From: Bdellovibrionales bacterium
Lineage (GTDB): Bacteria > Bdellovibrionota > Bacteriovoracia > Bacteriovoracales > Bacteriovoracaceae
Direction: 5' to 3'
NCBI GenBank assembly: GCA_005791855.1
Contig: SXUH01000206.1
Location: forward strand, 1-9,727
Length of the DNA stretch: 9,727 bases
This document shows positions 5,073 through 9,727 of this stretch, piece by piece (the stretch's first letter is position 1; each line of letters starts with the position of its first letter). Position numbers and translations under genes: made by a program. Under the pieces are notes generated by a model that saw only the letters and a program-made list of their open reading frames with translations, was not told where the DNA came from and ran no database searches.

Positions 5073-6165
5073 AGCCTTCGCGAGCGAAAGACTGGAGTCC
5101 AAGGGACGGCGGGACTACCTCCGGTCCCTCAACGTCTCTGGGGGGATCGACTTCTCCTCCAACGACTACCTGGGGTTCGCGCGCTCCGAGGCCCTCCTGG
5201 AGGAGTTCAAGCGGCAGGTCCTCGCTCTCACCCAGCTGGGTTCCACGGGCTCGAGGCTCCTTTCCGGAAACCACCAGCTCCACCAGGAAACTGAAGACCG
5301 GCTGGCCCGGACCTTCGGGGCCCAGAGGGCCCTGCTCTTTTCCTCCGGGTACCTATTGAACCTGGGCCTCCTCCAATGCCTCGGGGCAGAGGGGAGTGTC
5401 CTCCTCTTAGATGAGCTCTGCCACGCGTCCCTCAAGGAAGGGGCCAGGGCCTCGAAGGGGGAGACCTATTTCTTCCGGCACAACGACCTGGACCATCTCC
5501 GGGGCCGGCTCCAGAGGCACCAGGGGAAGAAGTGCTTCGTCGTCGTCGAATCCGTCTATTCCATGGACGGGGACCTCGGACCCTTGGAAGGGATCGTCCG
5601 GCTCGCCGAAGACTTCGGAGCCGAGGTCATCGTGGACGAAGCCCACGGAGTGGGGGTCATCGGGGAAGATGGCCTCGGGCTCGTGAGCGAGCTCGGATTA
5701 GGAAAGAGAGTACTCGCGCGGGTCATCACCTTCGGGAAGGCCCTCGGCGCAGAGGGCGCGGCGGTCCTCGGATCGGCGGTCCTCGCGAGGTACCTCGCGA
5801 ACTTCTGCCCGACCTTCATCTACACCACCGGGGTGTCGTTCCCGACGCTCCTCATGGTCAACGCGGCCCTCGACAAGCTCGCGCAGTCCGAGCTGGATCG
5901 GGTGAAGCTGCGGGAGAACATCTCTTCTTTTTCCCGGAAGACCAAGCTCGACCTCGAAAGCCCCATCGTCTCCTGGCCCACCTCGTCCCGGGAGCGGACC
6001 CTCGAGCTCGCGGCCCGGCTCCGGAGCTCCGGGTTCAACGTCTTCCCCATCTTCTCTCCGACGGTGCGGAAGGGGAGCGAGCGGATCCGGATCATCCTCC
6101 ATTCCTTCAACACCGAAGCGGAGATCGAAAGCCTCCTCGCGACCCTCGAGGTCCCCCGTGGCTGA
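5065..6165 (+). CDS. bioF: 8-amino-7-oxononanoate synthase
   Basis: 366 aa, slightly shorter than typical. A PLP-dependent alpha-oxoamine synthase that condenses a pimeloyl thioester with alanine to give KAPA, the first ring-assembly step. Motifs in order: DFSSNDYLG (29-37), GSTGSRLLSGNHQLHQ (59-74), H120 for PLP stacking (LCHASL), ESVYSMDGDLGPL (162-174), DEAHGVGVIGEDGLG (191-205) with D191 and H194, and the Schiff-base lysine K225 in ITFGKALGAEG. Its ATG lies inside the end of bioB (8-nt overlap), and its stop overlaps the bioD start by 8 nt, so translation is probably coupled. The alternative AONS-family members (2-amino-3-ketobutyrate CoA ligase, ALA synthase) are unlikely in this context. 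Confidence 0.97.
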   Translation: MFEAFASERLESKGRRDYLRSLNVSGGIDFSSNDYLGFARSEALLEEFKRQVLALTQLGSTGSRLLSGNHQLHQETEDRLARTFGAQRALLFSSGYLLNLGLLQCLGAEGSVLLLDELCHASLKEGARASKGETYFFRHNDLDHLRGRLQRHQGKKCFVVVESVYSMDGDLGPLEGIVRLAEDFGAEVIVDEAHGVGVIGEDGLGLVSELGLGKRVLARVITFGKALGAEGAAVLGSAVLARYLANFCPTFIYTTGVSFPTLLMVNAALDKLAQSELDRVKLRENISSFSRKTKLDLESPIVSWPTSSRERTLELAARLRSSGFNVFPIFSPTVRKGSERIRIILHSFNTEAEIESLLATLEVPRG

Positions 6166-6880
6166 GGTCTTCTTCATCACCGGCATCGGCACCGGAGTCG
6201 GGAAGACCCTGGTGAGCGCGGTCTTCGTCGAAACGACCGGCTTTTCCTACTGGAAGCCCGTCCAGTGCGGCGACCTCCACCGCACGGATTCTTCGATCGT
6301 CGCCGAGCTCTCTCCGGGATGCCGGATCCTTCCCTCCGCGGTCGAACTCGACCTCCCCATGAGCCCCCACGCCGCTGCGAAGAGGAGGGGCGTGGGCCTT
6401 AGGCTCGGAGAGATCTGCCGGCCCATCGACGAGGACGTGGTCATCGAGGGCGCGGGCGGCGTCCTCGTCCCGCTCAATACGTCGGAGGACATCATCGACG
6501 TCGCCGCGGCCTACGCGGCGTCGGTCGTCGTGGTCTCGAGCTACTACCTCGGGAGCATCAACCACACCCTCCTCACCGTCGCCGAGCTCCGGCGCCGGGG
6601 GCTCGAGATCCTGGGGCTGGTGTTCAACGGCCAGGCCAACCTCGAGACCAGAGACATCATCGAAACCAGAACCGGACTCCCGTGCCTCCTGGAGATCTCC
6701 CAGGAGGCGCACCTCTCCCCCCGAGAGGTTCGGAGGTACGCGGTGAAACTAAGAGAGAAGCTCCATGAACTACAGCCAAAGAGACGCGGCGGCCATCTGG
6801 CACCCCTACACCCAGCACTTCCGGAGTCCGGAGTTCCCGGTCATCAAGCGAGCGGAGGGGAACTACTTCTACCTGGATGA
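6158..6880 (+). CDS. bioD: Dethiobiotin synthetase
   Basis: 240 aa as read. An ATP-dependent ligase that closes the ureido ring of DAPA with CO2 to give dethiobiotin. The P-loop GIGTGVGKT spans 9-17, with catalytic K33 in YWKPVQCG, then TDS (43-45), MSPH (68-71), IEGAGGVLVPL (97-106), LGSINHTLLT (131-140) and FNG (156-158). The start is a GTG at 6158 that overlaps the bioF stop; it places the P-loop at the expected distance. The fold appears complete by about residue 203 (REVRRYAVKLREKL). The last 37 residues are a Pro/Gly/His-rich tail read from the out-of-frame 5' end of bioA, giving a 116-nt overlap. A one-base indel near 6740-6765 would instead give an ATGA-type junction, so the tail may be a frameshift product. 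Confidence 0.95.
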   Translation: MAEVFFITGIGTGVGKTLVSAVFVETTGFSYWKPVQCGDLHRTDSSIVAELSPGCRILPSAVELDLPMSPHAAAKRRGVGLRLGEICRPIDEDVVIEGAGGVLVPLNTSEDIIDVAAAYAASVVVVSSYYLGSINHTLLTVAELRRRGLEILGLVFNGQANLETRDIIETRTGLPCLLEISQEAHLSPREVRRYAVKLREKLHELQPKRRGGHLAPLHPALPESGVPGHQASGGELLLPG

Positions 6881-8024
6881 TGGCACCCGGGTCCTGGACG
6901 CCATCTCCTCCTGGTGGGTGAACCTCCACGGGCACTCGCACCCCGCGATCCTCGAGCGCATCTCCCGGACCATGGCGGACCTCCAGCAGGTCATGTTCGC
7001 GGGCTTCACCCATCCGGACGCCGTCTGCCTCGCCGAGCGGATCCTTGGCCTCTTCGGCGGGCGCTACTCGAAGGCGTTCTTCTCGGACAACGGCTCGACG
7101 AGTGTGGAGGTCGCGCTCAAGATGTGCTTCCAGTACTGGTCGAACCAGGGGAGCGAGAGGAAGAAGATCGTCGCCTTCAAGAATTCCTACCACGGAGACA
7201 CCTTCGGCGCCATGTCCATCGCCGAGCGGAGCGTCTTCTCCAGGCCGTTCTGGCCCTTCCTCTTCGAAGTGGAGTTCGTCGCTCCGGAGAATCCCGAAGA
7301 GCTCGTCGAAGTCCTGAGCCGGTACCCGGAAGAGGTCGCGGGGCTCATCTACGAGCCCCTGGTCCAGGGGGCCGGAGGGATGCGCTTCCACGGCCCGGAG
7401 CTCCTGGACCAGTCCCTCGCTCTCGCCAAGAAGGCCGGGATCCTCCTCATCGCCGATGAGGTCATGACCGGGTTCGGCCGCACGGGAGAGCTGTTCGCCT
7501 CCTTCCACCTCGAGCACCAGCCCGACATCGTCTGCCTTTCCAAGGGCCTCACCGGAGGCGTCCTTCCCCTGGGCCTCACCCTCTCGACCGAGGCGATCTA
7601 CCGGGCCTTCCAGGATGAGGATCGGAACAAGACCCTCTTCCACGGCCACTCCTTCACCGGGAACGCCCTCAGTTGCAGCGCCGCCCTCGCGAGCCTCGAG
7701 CTCCTCCTCCGGGAAGACTGCAAGGAGAAGATCCGGTGGCTCGAGCGGATGCACCGAGATTTTTCTTCACACCTGCGGACTCTGGTGGCACCCATCCGGG
7801 ACGTCCGGAGCCTCGGAACCATCCTCGCCGTCGACTTCGAAACAGAGCGGAGCGGGTACCTGAGTGACCTCGGGCTCGCCATGCAAAAATTCTTCATGGA
7901 CCGAGGCATCCTCCTCCGCCCGCTCGGGAACACGCTCTACGTCCTCCCGCCGTATAGCTTCGGCGCCGCCGAGGTCGACCGGACCTACTCCTCCATCGAA
8001 ACCTTCATCCGGAGTCAGTTTTGA
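6765..8024 (+). CDS. bioA: Adenosylmethionine-8-amino-7-oxononanoate aminotransferase
   Basis: 419 aa, normal length. A PLP aminotransferase that uses SAM as amino donor to convert KAPA to DAPA. Motifs in order: IWHPYTQH (11-18) with Y15, DAISSWWVNLHGHSHP (45-60), FSDNGSTSVEVALKM (106-120), YHGDTFGAM (142-150), EPLVQGAGGM (197-206), LIADEVMTGFGRTG (228-241) with the PLP-binding D231, the Schiff-base lysine K260 in CLSKGLTGG, HGHSFTGNALSC (293-304), and R385 in RPLGNTLYVLPPY, which binds the substrate carboxylate. The WW and Y residues separate it from ornithine- and GABA-type aminotransferases. The ATG at 6765 aligns with known BioA N-termini. The start lies within bioD and the stop overlaps the next start by 4 nt. 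Confidence 0.98.
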   Translation: MNYSQRDAAAIWHPYTQHFRSPEFPVIKRAEGNYFYLDDGTRVLDAISSWWVNLHGHSHPAILERISRTMADLQQVMFAGFTHPDAVCLAERILGLFGGRYSKAFFSDNGSTSVEVALKMCFQYWSNQGSERKKIVAFKNSYHGDTFGAMSIAERSVFSRPFWPFLFEVEFVAPENPEELVEVLSRYPEEVAGLIYEPLVQGAGGMRFHGPELLDQSLALAKKAGILLIADEVMTGFGRTGELFASFHLEHQPDIVCLSKGLTGGVLPLGLTLSTEAIYRAFQDEDRNKTLFHGHSFTGNALSCSAALASLELLLREDCKEKIRWLERMHRDFSSHLRTLVAPIRDVRSLGTILAVDFETERSGYLSDLGLAMQKFFMDRGILLRPLGNTLYVLPPYSFGAAEVDRTYSSIETFIRSQF

Positions 8025-8581
8025 GAGACCTGGGTCTGCGCCTCGATGCCATCCTCTCCACTCGGAGCTCAACGGGGAAGCTCTTCTTAAGCCTCGCCCA
8101 CCTGGAGAAGCAGGGGCACGCCAAGCTCCTAAAGTTCAAGCGGGTGCAGGGGATCACGGACGCGGAGTTCCTCGAACACCTCACCGATGAAGCCCGGCAC
8201 GCCCACCAGCTGAAGAAAGACGCCGAGGGCCTCGGCGCGGACGCAACCGTGGATCACTTCACCAGATCTTACCTGACCCGCCTCGAGGTCTTCATCCTGC
8301 GGAAGCTCCGGGCCCAGGGCCCAAGGCCGCAGCCGCGGGCGCCGTACGTCCTCATGACCTACGTGATCGAGAAGCGGGCGGAGGCCCTCTACCCCGCCCT
8401 CGAGGCCCGGCTTCGAAAACTCCGGAAGCCTCTCTCGGTGGAACAGATCATCCAGGACGAAGCCCAGCACCTCCGGAGCATGGAAGCGGAGCTCGGAGAC
8501 CTCCGGATCGATCCCGCTCTCATCCAAGAGTGCCGGGCCTTCGAAGCGCGGCTCTTCGAGAAGTTTATCTTGCGCATTTGA
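8021..8581 (+). CDS. Ferritin-like diiron protein at the end of the biotin operon
   Basis: 186 aa, mostly helical, no signal peptide or membrane segment, so probably cytoplasmic. It shows the full ligand pattern of a diiron-carboxylate four-helix bundle: E29 (LAHLEKQGH), E57-x2-H60 (DEARH), E117 (YVIEKRAE) and E147-x2-H150 (DEAQH), with spacings of about 28, 60 and 30 residues. Such folds serve oxygenases, hydroxylases (MiaE and COQ7 types), desaturases, rubrerythrins and ferritins. The start is a TTG whose last bases form the bioA stop (TTGA overlap), which implies coupled translation. No in-frame ATG precedes the first ligand helix. I do not recognise the gene as a named bio gene. The operon lacks any pimeloyl-ACP synthesis gene, so an oxidative role there is an attractive but unproven idea; iron handling for BioB is another. 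Confidence 0.85.
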   Translation: MRDLGLRLDAILSTRSSTGKLFLSLAHLEKQGHAKLLKFKRVQGITDAEFLEHLTDEARHAHQLKKDAEGLGADATVDHFTRSYLTRLEVFILRKLRAQGPRPQPRAPYVLMTYVIEKRAEALYPALEARLRKLRKPLSVEQIIQDEAQHLRSMEAELGDLRIDPALIQECRAFEARLFEKFILRI

Positions 8582-8601
8582 GTCCTCTTCTATAGCGTAT
8601 A

Positions 8602-8649
8602 CCCACGTGGGAGTTGCTCTAAGCATCTGAGAGGCCCGATCCATCGGGC
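8602..8649 (+). terminator. Palindromes after the biotin operon, possible terminator
   Basis: CCCACGTGGG (8602-8611) is a perfect palindrome. GCCCGAT-CC-ATCGGGC (8634-8649) can form a tight GC-rich hairpin 53 nt after the stop of the last operon gene. No T-run follows, so intrinsic termination is doubtful. They could also be protein-binding sites for the downstream receptor gene. Confidence 0.3.
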
Positions 8650-8693
8650 GACCACTTAACTTGATCCAGGTAATGCTGGCGTAAGGAGTTCAC

Positions 8694-8720
8694 ATGAAGA
8701 CCCGTAAACCCACCTCGTAG
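8694..8720 (+). CDS. Possible leader peptide MKTRKPTS
   Basis: An eight-codon ORF starts with ATG five bases after AAGGAG (8683-8688), a stronger ribosome site than that of the receptor gene itself. It ends at TAG 8718-8720, 50 bp before the receptor ATG. The peptide is basic (three Lys/Arg in eight). It may be a translated leader that influences the receptor gene. The frame of the receptor is open back to a TAA at 8705, so it could also be the remnant of a former longer N-terminus, or be chance. Confidence 0.3.
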   Translation: MKTRKPTS

Positions 8721-8770
8721 AAGTTTCTCAAGAACTAGGATTCGACGTCAACTTCCTCCAAGGACGACCC

Positions 8771-9727
8771 ATGTCGCTTGCAAAGAATCTCTGCGTGGTC
8801 TTTCTCTTTCTCTTTTCTCTGGCCCGGGCCCAGACGCAGCTCGAGCTCGACGCCATCGCCGTGGAGGCGAAGGACCAGTCCGAACTTCCGGGACTCGAGC
8901 TCCCTTCGGAGGACCTCCCGCTCTCCCTGTCCCTCCACGGTAAGGAGCGGCTCTCGAGGAACAAGGTGAAGCGCCTCGCGGAACTCTCGAGGGTGGACGC
9001 GGCGGTCACGGACAGCTACAACTCCACCGGCTACTGGGACGGCATCCGCGTCCGGGGCTTCGACCTCAGTCCGCGGTCTTCCTTCCAACGGGAGGGTCTC
9101 CCCATCAGCGGAGAGACCTCGATCCCGCTGGAGAATAAGGAGAGGATCGAGGTCATCAAGGGAGCGTCTCACGTGAACTCCGGAGAGGCGACACCCGCTG
9201 GCCTCGTGAACTTCGTGGTGAAGAGACCCGTCGACGGCACCTTCAATTCCCTGAGCCTCGAGGCGAGTGAACGCTCGAACCTCACCCTGGCCCTCGACTC
9301 GAACCGGAAGCTCGGCTCCCGGATCCAGGCGAGGCTCAACCTGGCCCGGGAAAACATCGACCCACTCATCCGGGATGCGAGAGGGGAGCGGTCACTCCTC
9401 GCGGGGGCGGTGGCCTTCGAGTTACCGAAGAATTCGAGCCTCGCGGCCGAGGTGGAATGGTCCCGCAGGTCCCAGCCGTCGACCCCGGGGTTGAGCCTCC
9501 TCGGGGACCGGCTTCCCGCGCCCGTGGATCCGAACCTGAACCTGAACGGCCAACGGTGGCAAAGACCCGTGGTCTTCGGAGCTCTCACCGGCAGCTTGCG
9601 GTACACCCGGGAGCTCGGGGCCCGTTGGTTCGGAGTCCTCACGCTCGGGATGCAACGGCTCCGGACCGACGATCGCCTCGCGTTTCCCTACGGCTGTGGG
9701 AAGGAGGGTCGCTTCGATCGCTTCTGC
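8771..9727 (+). CDS. TonB-dependent siderophore-type outer-membrane receptor (3' truncated by window)
   Basis: The first 319 codons are open to the window end. Residues 1-20 are a signal peptide (FLFLFSLARA, cleavage before QTQ). LDAIAVEA (26-33) resembles a TonB box. A plug domain follows: STGYWDGIRVRGF (85-97), REGLP, IPLENKERIEVIKGASHV (118-135) and PAGLVNFVVKRP (142-153). The early barrel has LNLNGQRWQRPVVF and PYGCGKEGRFDRFC, both like conserved stretches of siderophore receptors. Such receptors import ferric chelates across the outer membrane using TonB-ExbB-ExbD. The expected full length is about 650-750 aa, so more than half is missing. Start ATG at 8771 with a modest AAGGA at 8759-8763. 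No Fur-box-like sequence was evident. The substrate is unknown; iron is more likely than biotin from the sequence, although the gene follows the biotin operon. Confidence 0.93.
   Translation, partial: MSLAKNLCVVFLFLFSLARAQTQLELDAIAVEAKDQSELPGLELPSEDLPLSLSLHGKERLSRNKVKRLAELSRVDAAVTDSYNSTGYWDGIRVRGFDLSPRSSFQREGLPISGETSIPLENKERIEVIKGASHVNSGEATPAGLVNFVVKRPVDGTFNSLSLEASERSNLTLALDSNRKLGSRIQARLNLARENIDPLIRDARGERSLLAGAVAFELPKNSSLAAEVEWSRRSQPSTPGLSLLGDRLPAPVDPNLNLNGQRWQRPVVFGALTGSLRYTRELGARWFGVLTLGMQRLRTDDRLAFPYGCGKEGRFDRFC

Noticed and set aside
4350..5102. - strand ORF of 250 aa opposite bioB
   Set aside because: Arg/His/Asp-rich translation with no recognisable domain; it lies across a fully conserved bioB.
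6657..7754. Long - strand ORF of 365 aa opposite bioD/bioA
   Set aside because: Low-complexity Glu/Gly/Val/Asp-rich product; bioA on the + strand has every catalytic motif. Antisense shadow.
1..9727. CRISPR arrays, IS elements, tRNA or rRNA genes
   Set aside because: No regularly spaced repeats, transposase motifs, terminal inverted repeats or tRNA/rRNA signatures were seen on either strand by eye.

Overview
The window is GC-rich DNA from a Gram-negative bacterium. A TonB-dependent outer-membrane receptor, Sec signal peptides, a lipoprotein signal and a long polycistronic biotin operon all point that way. A protein-glutaminase-like secreted protein, a response regulator with a tyrosine-less HD-GYP domain and a DUF2383-like lipoprotein together recall Bdellovibrionota or other delta/Oligoflexia-type lineages. 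That placement is an inference; no rRNA or other taxonomic marker is present.

Layout. The 3' tail of an unidentified + strand gene (1-62) is followed by a small secreted protein of unknown function (138-638), whose Shine-Dalgarno lies in a predicted leader hairpin. Convergent to it is a receiver plus HD-GYP response regulator (635-1984, -). Upstream of that, also on -, is a protein-glutaminase-like secreted protein split into two frames (2076-2687 and 2582-2842). A 164-bp divergent intergenic region with several palindromes (2843-3006) leads to a ferritin-like DUF2383-type lipoprotein (3007-3525, +). Convergent to that is a MarR-family regulator (3554-4006, -).

The main unit is the tightly packed operon bioB-bioF-bioD-bioA plus an unnamed diiron-type gene (4098-8581, +), in which every junction overlaps. 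It carries the four late biotin steps (pimeloyl thioester to biotin) but no gene for making pimeloyl-ACP (no bioC, bioH, bioG, bioI, bioW or bioZ in view). The last gene encodes a ferritin-like protein with a complete E / ExxH / E / ExxH ligand set and is translationally coupled to bioA. The marR gene is divergent from bioB, and between them lies a perfect 8-bp inverted repeat (4023-4047), a good candidate operator. After a 189-bp gap containing an eight-codon ORF with a strong Shine-Dalgarno, a TonB-dependent siderophore-type receptor runs off the end of the window (8771-9727).

The most interesting hypotheses are: (1) a MarR-type regulator controls biotin synthesis through the 4023-4047 palindrome; and (2) the terminal diiron protein does an undescribed job in biotin synthesis, possibly oxidative supply of the pimelate moiety or support of BioB. 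No tRNA, rRNA, IS element or CRISPR array was seen. No gene-free stretch exceeds 300 bp.
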